Of a DNA stretch of 36,020 bases, positions 1 through 7,676 are shown in pieces (position 1 is the first letter of the stretch; the number at the start of each line of letters is the position of its first letter). A program made the position numbers and the translations under genes. The notes under the pieces were generated by a model, which ran no database searches, was not told the DNA's origin, and worked only from the letters and a program-made list of their open reading frames with translations. Where the stretch lies: contig DCAT01000113.1 in the NCBI GenBank assembly GCA_002312935.1, positions 1 through 36,020 on the forward strand, given 5' to 3'. This stretch comes from Oceanospirillaceae bacterium UBA1126. Its GTDB lineage: Bacteria > Pseudomonadota > Gammaproteobacteria > Pseudomonadales > Balneatricaceae.

Positions 1-95
1 TGGGTAATGGAACGCAAAGTTGTCCAATCCTTGGTGGCTATAAGTGATAATTATTGTACACTCAGAAGCAACAATAAACGACGCTGAACAACAAC

Positions 96-2180
96 ATGCA
101 AAGAATAGCAGCCACCTGCCCTCATGATTGCCCAAGCGTGTGCGCATTAGAAGTTGAGCGCATTGACAGCCATACCATTGGTGGCGTTTATGGTAGCAAA
201 AGTCAAACCTACACAAATGGCGTAATTTGCGCCAAGGTGGCTCGGTATAAAGACCGCATCCACCACCCACAGCGCCTAACACAGCCGTTGCGCCGCATTG
301 GAGATAAAGGTGCTGGCATTGAGGCGTTCGAGCCGATTAGCTGGGAAACAGCAATGGCCTTGATAGTGGATGAATTCAATACCATTAGCAACCAATATGG
401 CACCGAGGCAATTTGGCCTTATCACTACGCTGGCACTATGGGTTTGGTGCAAAGGGATTCCATTGACCGTCTTAGCCACACCTTAGGCTATTCCCGTCAA
501 AAGTCTACCATCTGCACTACCCTAGCTGACGCTGGTTATATTGCAGGCACTGGCCTTAAGCGCGGCATCGATCCGCGGGAAATGCAGCATTCATCGCTTA
601 TTGTTGTTTGGGGTGGCAACCCAGTGCACACGCAAATTAATGTGATGGATCACATTAATAAGGCTCGAACTAAAAGTAATGCTAAGTTAGTCGTTGTGGA
701 CCCTTATCGCACAGCCACAGCACAAAAAGCTGATCTACATTTAATGCTGAAGCCAGGAACTGATGGCGCTTTAGCGTGCGCAGTCATGCATTGTTTATTT
801 AGAGATAAATACGCCGATTGGGATTATTTAAATCAATTTACTGATGACCCACAAGGTCTTGAGAGTCATCTGAAATACAAAACGTCCGCTTGGGCATCAG
901 TAATCACTGGCTTAACCGAAGAAGAAATCGAAACCTTCGCACATTGGTATGGTACTCATGCTCAAAGTTTTATTCGATTAGGCTATGGCTTCAGCCGCAG
1001 CCGTAATGGTGCTTTTAATATGCATGCAGTCACCTGCTTACCAGCAATAACAGGGGCATGGAAGCACCTTGGTGGTGGCGCACTTTATAGCAATAGTGCC
1101 ATGTACCCGGTGGACTTAACCCTAATAAAAGGGTTAGACAGCATTGATGAAACAACTCGTATTTTAGACCAATCACGCATTGGTCCAGTGCTCACTAATA
1201 ACCCAAGAGACCTGCAAGGAAAACCCCCAGTTAAAGCGCTGTTTATTCAAAACACCAACCCCATGGCTGTAGCACCTGAATCAAATTTGGTACGCCAAGG
1301 CTTTGAACGGAATGATCTATTCATTTGTGTGCATGAGCAGTTTATGACTGAAACAGCTGCCATGGCAGACCTAGTGCTTCCAGCAACCATGTTCTTAGAA
1401 CATGATGACATTTATTTAGGTGGTGGTCATACTCACCTTCAACTGAGTCGCAAAGTTATTGAACCACCTGGCCAATGTCGAAGTAATTTATGGGTAATCA
1501 ATGAGCTTGGCCGACGTTTAGGTAGTCAGCATAGAGGGTTTGACATGTCAGCAGCAGAACTCATGGAAGACTGCGTGACTCAAGGTGGCTCAGTAGACTG
1601 GCCAACGTTATGGCAAAACAATTGGGTAGATTGTGCACTGCCCTTTGATGACGCCCACTTTTTAAATGGTTTTGCTCACACCGACGGCAAGTTCCACTTT
1701 CATCATGGCTGGGATGAGCTGTTGTTGGGTAAAATTAATGTGTCCTCATTGCCTGATCATGTGGCTATTACTGACCCCACCACTGCCAAGCAGCCATGGC
1801 GCTTAGTCACTGCTCCTGCACGCCATTTTTTGAACACAAGTTTTACAGAAGCCCCATTTTCTTTAAGGTTAGAGAAACAACCAGATTTAATGGTGCACCC
1901 TAAGGATTGTTTAGCTTTGGGGGTGAAGAATGGAGATCTTGTTGAAATTGGCAATAGTCGAGGACAGCTGATCTTACCTATTAAAGAGTATGATGGATTA
2001 CAGCAAGGTATCCTGGTGTGCGAATCGATATGGCCAAACAAAGCCTTCGTTGGCAATGTGGGTATCAACGCGCTCACCAGTGCAGACCCCGGCTTGCCTC
2101 ATGGTGGTGCTGTATTTCACGATACCAGTGTTTGGCTGCGGCCGTTTATCCCCAACTATAACTTAGACCGTATTAAGTAA
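96..2180 (+). CDS. Molybdopterin-dependent oxidoreductase, orphan catalytic subunit
   Basis: A 694-aa member of the molybdopterin oxidoreductase (DMSO reductase/formate dehydrogenase-like) superfamily. The N terminus has a 4Fe-4S cysteine set, CPHDCPSVC with a fourth Cys in GVICAK (Cys8, 12, 16, 45). The central region carries the molybdopterin fold (VVWGGNPVHTQ, PYRTATAQKAD), and the last ~120 residues look like a dinucleotide-binding domain (LVTAPARHFLNTSF, HPKDCLALGVKNGD). Cys140 in STICTTLADAGY is near the position of the Mo-coordinating Sec/Cys in formate dehydrogenases, so it is a candidate ligand; this is inference. No Tat signal is visible, so it is probably cytoplasmic. No electron-transfer subunit, chaperone or cofactor gene lies nearby, so the substrate is unknown. 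Its 3' end overlaps the convergent gene by 18 bp. The ATG has no clear Shine-Dalgarno sequence. Confidence 0.88.
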   Translation: MQRIAATCPHDCPSVCALEVERIDSHTIGGVYGSKSQTYTNGVICAKVARYKDRIHHPQRLTQPLRRIGDKGAGIEAFEPISWETAMALIVDEFNTISNQYGTEAIWPYHYAGTMGLVQRDSIDRLSHTLGYSRQKSTICTTLADAGYIAGTGLKRGIDPREMQHSSLIVVWGGNPVHTQINVMDHINKARTKSNAKLVVVDPYRTATAQKADLHLMLKPGTDGALACAVMHCLFRDKYADWDYLNQFTDDPQGLESHLKYKTSAWASVITGLTEEEIETFAHWYGTHAQSFIRLGYGFSRSRNGAFNMHAVTCLPAITGAWKHLGGGALYSNSAMYPVDLTLIKGLDSIDETTRILDQSRIGPVLTNNPRDLQGKPPVKALFIQNTNPMAVAPESNLVRQGFERNDLFICVHEQFMTETAAMADLVLPATMFLEHDDIYLGGGHTHLQLSRKVIEPPGQCRSNLWVINELGRRLGSQHRGFDMSAAELMEDCVTQGGSVDWPTLWQNNWVDCALPFDDAHFLNGFAHTDGKFHFHHGWDELLLGKINVSSLPDHVAITDPTTAKQPWRLVTAPARHFLNTSFTEAPFSLRLEKQPDLMVHPKDCLALGVKNGDLVEIGNSRGQLILPIKEYDGLQQGILVCESIWPNKAFVGNVGINALTSADPGLPHGGAVFHDTSVWLRPFIPNYNLDRIK

Positions 2181-2939
2181 GCGTCCAGCGTTGGTCTGTG
2201 GCAGAGAAATATTGAGCTGGTGTAACACATGCCAAGCCATTACTTGATTACTTGACATAAAGTAACACCCATAACGTTGCTCTAACTCGTCTAGCTTAGC
2301 TAACGCCTTAAAATTTGTGCATGAGATAAACACAGCATCAGGCATAGATTCAAGCCCACCTAACAGCTGATCAATGAGAACGGGCAGATGCTCTGAATTC
2401 ATTGAGCCAATCTCTCGGTCGAGTGTTAAATCTAAACTTCCCCAACCTTTAATCGTGTACCCTGCATCGGTTAGGGCCTGATAAAACGGTTGATTTACGC
2501 TTGCCAAATATGGCGACAACACTACCAAATTTTGAGCTTTAATATGCACTAAAGCGGCTTTAATAGCGCTAAAGGGATTGCTAGTCACTTGGAGGGAATT
2601 ACCTTGCTGAAGTAACTCATGCACCTTATTTTCGCCAATCACTAAACTCCCAGAAGTACAGCCGTATGCCATGGCGTCTAGAGGCACATCTGGCAAAATT
2701 AGGCTGGCACATTGACCGATCTGTTGCGCCATGGTTAATAAAGCTTCTGGAGTAACTTCAGCTGCACAGGCTATACGAGCTACTAAAACTTCAATAGGCA
2801 ACCCAGCAAATAAATCTCGCCATTCAATCTCGAGCACCATATCAGTGGCCAGTACGACTAACCCAATGCGCACAGGCATGTCCTTGGGTGTTAAAAATTC
2901 TGGAGACAATGGCCTACATAGGTTTGAAAAAGAATTCAT
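2163..2939 (-). CDS. Maleate isomerase / Asp-Glu racemase-family protein
   Basis: A 258-aa protein resembling the maleate cis-trans isomerase/arylmalonate decarboxylase branch of the Asp/Glu racemase superfamily. The expected two catalytic cysteines are present: Cys94 in AYGCTSGS and Cys207 in ISCTNFKAL, one in each pseudosymmetric half. VRIGLVVLATD near residue 23 is the usual first strand. The family uses a two-cysteine mechanism on small dicarboxylates; the actual substrate cannot be read here. The ATG is preceded by AAGGAA at good spacing, which favours this start over Met21. It begins 21 bases after the sohB stop on the same strand and is probably cotranscribed with sohB. Its 3' end overlaps the convergent molybdopterin oxidoreductase gene. 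Confidence 0.8.
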   Translation of the reverse strand: MNSFSNLCRPLSPEFLTPKDMPVRIGLVVLATDMVLEIEWRDLFAGLPIEVLVARIACAAEVTPEALLTMAQQIGQCASLILPDVPLDAMAYGCTSGSLVIGENKVHELLQQGNSLQVTSNPFSAIKAALVHIKAQNLVVLSPYLASVNQPFYQALTDAGYTIKGWGSLDLTLDREIGSMNSEHLPVLIDQLLGGLESMPDAVFISCTNFKALAKLDELEQRYGCYFMSSNQVMAWHVLHQLNISLPQTNAGRLLNTV

Positions 2940-2959
2940 TGGGTAGTTCCTTAGCAGTC

Positions 2960-4066
2960 TTAATGAGTAATAGAGTGCCGCCGAGCTTTAGACCATATGC
3001 GGTTACTGAACAAACTTAAGCTTGTTGCGGCAGCAATACCAAACTTCTCACCCATCGTTTTTTTAGCCACGTACTCAATTAACAACACGTCACTGTCTTT
3101 TACTGCTTCTTGTAACACTTCATCTGAGGTACCCACTGCATCTACAAGGCCCAGATCTATAGCTTGCTGGCCGTACCATACATCGCCATTAGCAACTTGC
3201 TCTAGATCAAGCTGCGGACGTTGTTGTTTAACCCAACTTTTAAACAAACCATGGGTTTGCTGCAAATCTTCAACAAATTTATCACGGCCTTTACGGGTGT
3301 TCTCTCCCATAATAGTTAGACTGCGTTTATGTTCGCCTGCAGTGAGCACCTCAACATCGATGGAGTGCTTTTTAAGCAGCCTGTGCACATTTGGCACCTC
3401 GGCTACAACGCCGATGGAACCAACCAGAGCGAAGGGTGCGGCAGTAATATGGTTAGCCATGCAGGCCATCATATAACCTCCACTAGCAGCAATTTGGTCA
3501 ACACAAATAGTAAGTGGAATATTGGCAGTATTGATACGTCCTAACTGTGACGCCGCCAAACCGTAGGTATGCACCATGCCGCCACTTGAGTCGAGGCGCA
3601 TAATAATTTCGTCGGTAACTTTAGCAACTGATATAATCGCACTAATCTCATGACGCAGGAACTCTACTGCACTGGCTTTAACGTCGCCATCAAAGTCTAG
3701 TACAAACGTCCTTTTCTTGGTGGCAGGTAACTCTTCCTCACCCAAGCCTGAAGACCCTTCTGCTTTAATTTGCTTAGCCTGTTTCTTTGCATCAGCTTTA
3801 TCCTGTTTAGTCTGAAGCTTATCGGCTTTTTCCTGGCTCTTGCGCAACTGCTTGAATTGAAACTTATCCATCATTGCGCGATCTAGGGTGTAGGTCATGT
3901 CTTCAAACTCATCATTGAGGTTTCTCACCTCAATATGCCCGGCCTTACTCAATTGTCGGCGATTTTGTCCCGCCATGACTAAAAAGCCAATGACCACAAC
4001 GGCAGCAACACAAAAAGTAACAACTTTCGCTAAAAATAACCCGTACTCATACAAAAAATCTAACAC
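2960..4066 (-). CDS. sohB: SohB-type inner-membrane serine protease (peptidase S49)
   Basis: A 368-aa S49 protease of the SohB type. An N-terminal membrane segment (about residues 9-31) is followed by a charged Lys/Gln-rich linker (about 70-118), then the ClpP-like protease domain. Nucleophile Ser195 lies in AASGGYMMA and the probable general base Lys247 in GEHKRSL, matching the Ser-Lys dyad of the family. LDSSGGMVHTYG and VGSIGVVAEVPN are typical S49 motifs. The start is GTG with GGAGAG 5 bases upstream. SohB is thought to degrade periplasmic or membrane-associated proteins. A second S49 peptidase (sppA) lies at the far right of the window. Confidence 0.92.
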   Translation of the reverse strand: MLDFLYEYGLFLAKVVTFCVAAVVVIGFLVMAGQNRRQLSKAGHIEVRNLNDEFEDMTYTLDRAMMDKFQFKQLRKSQEKADKLQTKQDKADAKKQAKQIKAEGSSGLGEEELPATKKRTFVLDFDGDVKASAVEFLRHEISAIISVAKVTDEIIMRLDSSGGMVHTYGLAASQLGRINTANIPLTICVDQIAASGGYMMACMANHITAAPFALVGSIGVVAEVPNVHRLLKKHSIDVEVLTAGEHKRSLTIMGENTRKGRDKFVEDLQQTHGLFKSWVKQQRPQLDLEQVANGDVWYGQQAIDLGLVDAVGTSDEVLQEAVKDSDVLLIEYVAKKTMGEKFGIAAATSLSLFSNRIWSKARRHSITH

Positions 4067-4167
4067 GTAACTCTCCAGATATGGTTCTTGTGTACACCAA
4101 AAAATATCTGTCTATTCTAGTCTAGTGGGCCTTAAAACCATAATTAAACATGCATCAAATCTACAAT

Positions 4168-4183
4168 TCAAACGATCGTTTGA
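4168..4183. promoter_or_regulatory. Perfect 16-bp palindrome, putative TetR-type (PsrA-like) operator
   Basis: TCAAACGATCGTTTGA is its own reverse complement. The core CAAAC-N4-GTTTG matches the G/C-AAAC-N2-4-GTTT-G/C pattern I recall for PsrA, a fatty-acid-responsive TetR regulator of pseudomonads. Its right edge overlaps the proposed -35 of the SCP2 gene, the usual place for a repressor operator. No psrA gene is in the window, so the binding protein is inference. Confidence 0.5.
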
Positions 4184-4208
4184 TTTAACTTAAAAAAACA
4201 CATAGAAT
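4180..4208 (+). promoter_or_regulatory. Putative sigma-70 promoter of the SCP2 gene
   Basis: TTGATT (4180-4185), a 17-base spacer, then TAGAAT (4203-4208). It is 32 bases upstream of the SCP2 start codon and overlaps the palindromic operator candidate. Confidence 0.5.
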
Positions 4209-4240
4209 CAAACTGACTAAAATTAAAAAGGATTAAACTA

Positions 4241-4555
4241 ATGGCTGTAGCTCAAATTATGGAGCAAATGCAATCTGCATTTGTCGCCGACGAAGCTGAA
4301 GACTTAGAAGCAACATTTCAGTTTTGCATTTCTGACGATGACGATTTCTATGTCACCATCGACAACGCCACATGTGCTAGCAGTTTAGGCAATCACGATG
4401 ATCCAGAAATCACGATGTCTATGGATTCTGAGACACTTGCAGAGATTGTATCTGGAGAGTTGGATGGCATGGCTGCCTTCATGGGGGGGCGTCTGCAAGC
4501 TGAAGGCGATGTGATGTTAGGCACGCGGCTAAGTCAATTATTTAAAATGGGTTAA
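4241..4555 (+). CDS. SCP2 sterol-carrier-domain lipid-binding protein
   Basis: A 104-aa, strongly acidic single-domain protein of the SCP2 sterol-binding family. Visible family features are the strand FYVTIDNATCA, the acidic PEITMSMDSETLAEIVSGELDG and the C-terminal FMGGRLQAEGDVMLGTRLSQLF. Such proteins bind lipids or acyl chains; the bacterial ligand is usually unknown. The start has AAAGGA 8 bases upstream. The gene is monocistronic, divergent from sohB, and closed by the terminator at 4671-4697. A palindromic operator over its promoter implies tight control, plausibly by lipid state. Confidence 0.88.
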   Translation: MAVAQIMEQMQSAFVADEAEDLEATFQFCISDDDDFYVTIDNATCASSLGNHDDPEITMSMDSETLAEIVSGELDGMAAFMGGRLQAEGDVMLGTRLSQLFKMG

Positions 4556-4670
4556 TACCCTACACATGCCAATTAAATAGCCGCCTATATGCCTGCTTAA
4601 TCAAGACTGCAGGGGTCTATTTAGCTTTTTATTAACTGCACTAACGTTAAATGCTATTGCCTTAAAGCAT

Positions 4671-4697
4671 AAAAAGCCGCGAAAATTGCGGCTTTTT
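4671..4697. terminator. Bidirectional rho-independent terminator
   Basis: A-tract plus GCCGC, a 7-base loop, GCGGC plus T-tract: a perfect 10-bp stem. It lies between the convergent SCP2 gene and dnaQ and can serve both strands. Confidence 0.85.
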
Positions 4698-4743
4698 AGG
4701 TCTGTATTACGTTCGTAGAACTAGTAGTAAAGCTTAATTCTTC

Positions 4744-5466
4744 CTAAGCATTCAACCAGAGACATTGGCCATCTGAAGCTTTAGCCACGGTTTCTAGCTT
4801 AATTTGGTGAGCATGGAGCTCTTCATTAGTGGCTAACACCACTGGTAGTGAGCCGGCTTGCAAAATCACTTTACTATTCATAGCGGTGGCTCCACCATCC
4901 GCAGATGCTGTTTGGGTAGCCAGCATTAAGTCAGTTTGTCCACCAGTCATGAGCAAATAGACGTCAGCTAAGATCTCAGAGTCTAACAATGCACCATGCA
5001 ATTCTCGGTGCGCATTGTTAATGCCATAACGTCGACAGAGCGCATCAAGGTTGTTTTTTTGCCCTGGATGTTTTTGGCGGGCAAGTTTTAAAGAATCTGT
5101 TATTTTACAAATATCCGCAATTTTTGGATAACTTCGCCCCACGGCTTTTCCCGCAATGGCCAACTCATTGTCTAAAAACCCAAGGTCAAAGGGTGCATTG
5201 TGAATAATCAGTTCAGCACCTCTGACAAACTCAATAAAGTCATCAGCAATAGCAGAAAATAATGCTTTACCTTTTAAGAAGTCTTCAGTGATGCCATGCA
5301 CAGCCTGCGCTTCCATTGGGATATCACGCTCTGGCTGGACATATTCGTGAAAACTCTTCCCAGTAAGGCGTCTATTAACCATTTCTAATGCGCCAACCTC
5401 AATTAACCGATGGCCCTGCTTGGGCTCTAAGCCCGTTGTTTCTGTATCTAATACTATTAATCGCAT
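4744..5466 (-). CDS. dnaQ: DNA polymerase III epsilon subunit (3'-5' proofreading exonuclease)
   Basis: A 240-aa DEDDh exonuclease. Exo I is DTETTGLE (Asp7, Glu9), Exo II is HNAPFDLGFLDNEL (Asp94), and Exo III is HRELHGALLDSEILADVY (His157, Asp162), all intact. The C-terminal ~60 residues correspond to the region that contacts the alpha subunit in other bacteria. Length is normal. Its ATG has AAGGAA 6 bases upstream and it follows rnhA by 18 bases on the same strand, so the two are cotranscribed; the rnhA-dnaQ pairing is conserved, though divergent, in E. coli. Confidence 0.96.
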   Translation of the reverse strand: MRLIVLDTETTGLEPKQGHRLIEVGALEMVNRRLTGKSFHEYVQPERDIPMEAQAVHGITEDFLKGKALFSAIADDFIEFVRGAELIIHNAPFDLGFLDNELAIAGKAVGRSYPKIADICKITDSLKLARQKHPGQKNNLDALCRRYGINNAHRELHGALLDSEILADVYLLMTGGQTDLMLATQTASADGGATAMNSKVILQAGSLPVVLATNEELHAHQIKLETVAKASDGQCLWLNA

Positions 5467-5484
5467 AGTTTATTCCTTAAGAGA

Positions 5485-5928
5485 TTATACAGCTTGTTCT
5501 GCGGCACCTAAGTTGGCAAGATCATCAGCAATTTCGTTTTCTACATGGCCACTATGCCCTTTAACCCAATGCCATTCTACTTCATGAGGCTGCACAGCTT
5601 GGTCTAACATTTGCCAAAGATCAGCATTTTTAACAGGTTTTTTAGCTGCAGTGCGCCAGTTGTTTTTACGCCAATTAAAGATCCATTCAGTAATGCCTTT
5701 GCGCACATACTGAGAGTCAGTCGTGAGATCAACTTTGCACGGACGAGTTAAAGCCTCTAGCCCTTTAATTGCTGCCATAAGCTCCATACGATTATTAGTG
5801 GTTAATGGTTCGCCACCATATAAACGCTTTTCTTGCTCTTTAAAGCGCATTAATACGCCCCATCCACCAGGACCAGGGTTACCTTTGCATGCGCCGTCAG
5901 TAAATAATTCAATGTGATCTGTTGCCAA
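5485..5928 (-). CDS. rnhA: Ribonuclease HI
   Basis: A 147-aa RNase HI that hydrolyses RNA in RNA-DNA hybrids. Catalytic residues are Asp11 (FTDGACKGNPGPGG), Glu49 (NNRMELMAAI), Asp71 (TTDSQYVRKGI) and Asp135 (NEIADDLA), with the handle-loop tryptophans present (WIFNWRKNNWRTA). The reading frame opens directly after the in-frame TGA of the upstream methyltransferase gene, and no ATG or GTG precedes the conserved first strand, so TTG at 5926-5928 is the start. GGAG lies 9 bases upstream, inside the end of the methyltransferase gene, which suggests translational coupling. Confidence 0.95.
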   Translation of the reverse strand: MATDHIELFTDGACKGNPGPGGWGVLMRFKEQEKRLYGGEPLTTNNRMELMAAIKGLEALTRPCKVDLTTDSQYVRKGITEWIFNWRKNNWRTAAKKPVKNADLWQMLDQAVQPHEVEWHWVKGHSGHVENEIADDLANLGAAEQAV

Positions 5929-6684
5929 TCAATTCATCTCCAAAGGTTGTTCTTTTTGACTCGTTTGTCGAGTCGCTCCTGCCAAACCAAAACTAGAATT
6001 GACCACGCGATTGCGCCAATGTGCTTTAAGTATATGTACTCGCGTCTCTTGCTTTACTGCTGATAAAACATACCCAGCACCAAAAGGAATCGCAAGGCAG
6101 CTTAGCCAGGGTTTAGTCTTCCATTTAGCTGGCGAGCAATCATATACAGGCTTAATATCAAAGTCACCAAAACTTAATAAGGTAAGCCAATCTTTAAGCC
6201 TGTGTTGTGCTAAAAAATTAGCCCGCCACGGCACTCCACGCTTGAGTCTTAGTCGTCTCCAAAAGCCCCAAAAGCTATAAGGGTTAAGACCTGTTATCAC
6301 AAGGCGGCCACCTGAGTTAATAACTCGTGCGGCTTCTCGAAGGATCTGATGAGGATTGTCACTCATATCTAACACATGCTGCAGCACCAACAAGTCTATG
6401 GTCTCAGTAGCCAGAGGTAACTGATGTGGATCCATTACTGCGTGGCCACCTAAATGGCGATGTGATGTTAAAGCCATGGCATTTTTAATTGGGCTTGTTA
6501 GGCTCGCACTCAGCTTAGCATTCAGGCCTAAATAAACGCTGTAATGGCCAAAAGCTTTAGGCATTAAAGAATTCAGTTGTTGCTGCTCTTGCACCATAAA
6601 TGAGGCACCTTTTGCACTGCATAACCAGCTAGTAAACTGCTGTTCTTCAAATTGGTAGGGCTTCAGGTGAGTAGAATTAGTCAT
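5929..6684 (-). CDS. SAM-dependent methyltransferase (YafS-like)
   Basis: A 251-aa class I methyltransferase-type protein. The acidic/hydrophobic motif DLLVLQHVLDMSDNPHQIL and the following GGRLVITGLNPYSFWG are typical of type 11 methyltransferases, though the first SAM-binding glycine motif is weak. The position beside rnhA-dnaQ and opposite gloB matches yafS in E. coli and a methyltransferase gene in pseudomonads. Substrate unknown. Its TGA stop is followed immediately, in the same frame, by the TTG start of rnhA. Confidence 0.85.
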   Translation of the reverse strand: MTNSTHLKPYQFEEQQFTSWLCSAKGASFMVQEQQQLNSLMPKAFGHYSVYLGLNAKLSASLTSPIKNAMALTSHRHLGGHAVMDPHQLPLATETIDLLVLQHVLDMSDNPHQILREAARVINSGGRLVITGLNPYSFWGFWRRLRLKRGVPWRANFLAQHRLKDWLTLLSFGDFDIKPVYDCSPAKWKTKPWLSCLAIPFGAGYVLSAVKQETRVHILKAHWRNRVVNSSFGLAGATRQTSQKEQPLEMN

Positions 6685-6780
6685 GCTTCATAATAAGGCA
6701 TTCTCAGCCACCTTGCTTGCGTAATTTAGCCAGCACCGCTACTCTAATGATTCATACAAAGCTCTAAAAAAGACCAAACC

Positions 6781-7572
6781 ATGCAGACAATGCCTTCAAG
6801 TCTAACTATCACGCCTATACCAGCTTTTGAAGATAACTATATCTGGTGCATTGAGGATGTAAAATCTGACACTTTTATTGTGGTGGATCCAGGTGATGCA
6901 CAAGTTGTTATTCAACATGCAATAAAAATAGAAAAAAAGTTGTCTGCAATATTAGTCACCCACCATCATGCTGATCATACGGGGGGCATTGCTGCTCTGG
7001 TGAATTATTTTGGAGAGTTACCTATTTTTGGACCACTTAATAGTCCGTACTTTGGGACAACCCAGAGCGTTGTCGAAGGTAATACCGTCAATGTATTTGG
7101 TTCAAAGTTTAAGGTCATTGAAATTCCTGGACATACGCTAGACCACATTGCCTACCACAGTGATGAGCAAGGCCTATTATTTTGTGGTGATACTTTATTT
7201 TTGGCCGGTTGTGGCCGAGTATTCGAAGGCACGCCAGAACAAATGCATCACTCATTGAGTAAAATAATGGCGTTACCTGGAACCACCAAAGCTTACCCAA
7301 CCCATGAATATAGTTTAGCCAATTTAGAGTTTGCTATGACTGTAGATGGTAACAATGAGGCCCTAACATTGGCACAACAAATGTGTAAACGCATACGGGC
7401 TAAAAATGAAGTTACATTACCTACCTGCTTAGCGCAAGAATCTGCTATTAACCCGTTTGTACGCACGCATGATAAAGCAGTCATTGCCAGTGCTGAGTGC
7501 TACAAGGGCCAAGCTTTGAATAGCCCTAGTGACGTTTTTGCTGCACTACGACAGTGGAAAAACACCTTTTAG
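6781..7572 (+). CDS. gloB: Hydroxyacylglutathione hydrolase (glyoxalase II)
   Basis: A 263-aa metallo-beta-lactamase-fold hydrolase that cleaves S-D-lactoylglutathione to D-lactate and glutathione, the second step of methylglyoxal detoxification. The binuclear metal motif THHHADHTGG starts at residue 60 (His61, His63, Asp65, His66). Further ligands lie in IPGHTLDHIAY, CGDTLFLAGCGR and PTHEYSLANLEFA. The C-terminal glyoxalase II extension that binds glutathione is present (NPFVRTH, ending in FAALRQWKNTF). The Shine-Dalgarno sequence is weak; Met4 is an alternative start. Divergent from the methyltransferase operon. Confidence 0.95.
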   Translation: MQTMPSSLTITPIPAFEDNYIWCIEDVKSDTFIVVDPGDAQVVIQHAIKIEKKLSAILVTHHHADHTGGIAALVNYFGELPIFGPLNSPYFGTTQSVVEGNTVNVFGSKFKVIEIPGHTLDHIAYHSDEQGLLFCGDTLFLAGCGRVFEGTPEQMHHSLSKIMALPGTTKAYPTHEYSLANLEFAMTVDGNNEALTLAQQMCKRIRAKNEVTLPTCLAQESAINPFVRTHDKAVIASAECYKGQALNSPSDVFAALRQWKNTF

Positions 7573-7624
7573 GGATTATAAAGGATAAAAACTAAGGAAC
7601 TATAACAAGACTTAGGGTTCTATA

Positions 7625-7652
7625 TTGACCTACGCAGCTAGCCTGCTAAAAT
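7625..7652 (+). promoter_or_regulatory. Putative sigma-70 promoter of mltD
   Basis: TTGACC (7625-7630), a 16-base spacer and TAAAAT (7647-7652), 24 bases before the GTG start of mltD. This suggests mltD can be transcribed separately from gloB. Confidence 0.55.
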
Positions 7653-7676
7653 CAACAGCCTTTTGATATTTTAATT

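Noticed and set aside
2997..3476. 159-aa open frame on the plus strand
   Set aside because: It lies wholly opposite sohB, whose protease motifs are intact, and its composition is Ser/Thr/Cys-rich as expected of a shadow frame.
4556..4743. tRNA gene in the gap next to dnaQ
   Set aside because: No cloverleaf, T-arm motif or CCA end can be read; the gap holds only the terminator.
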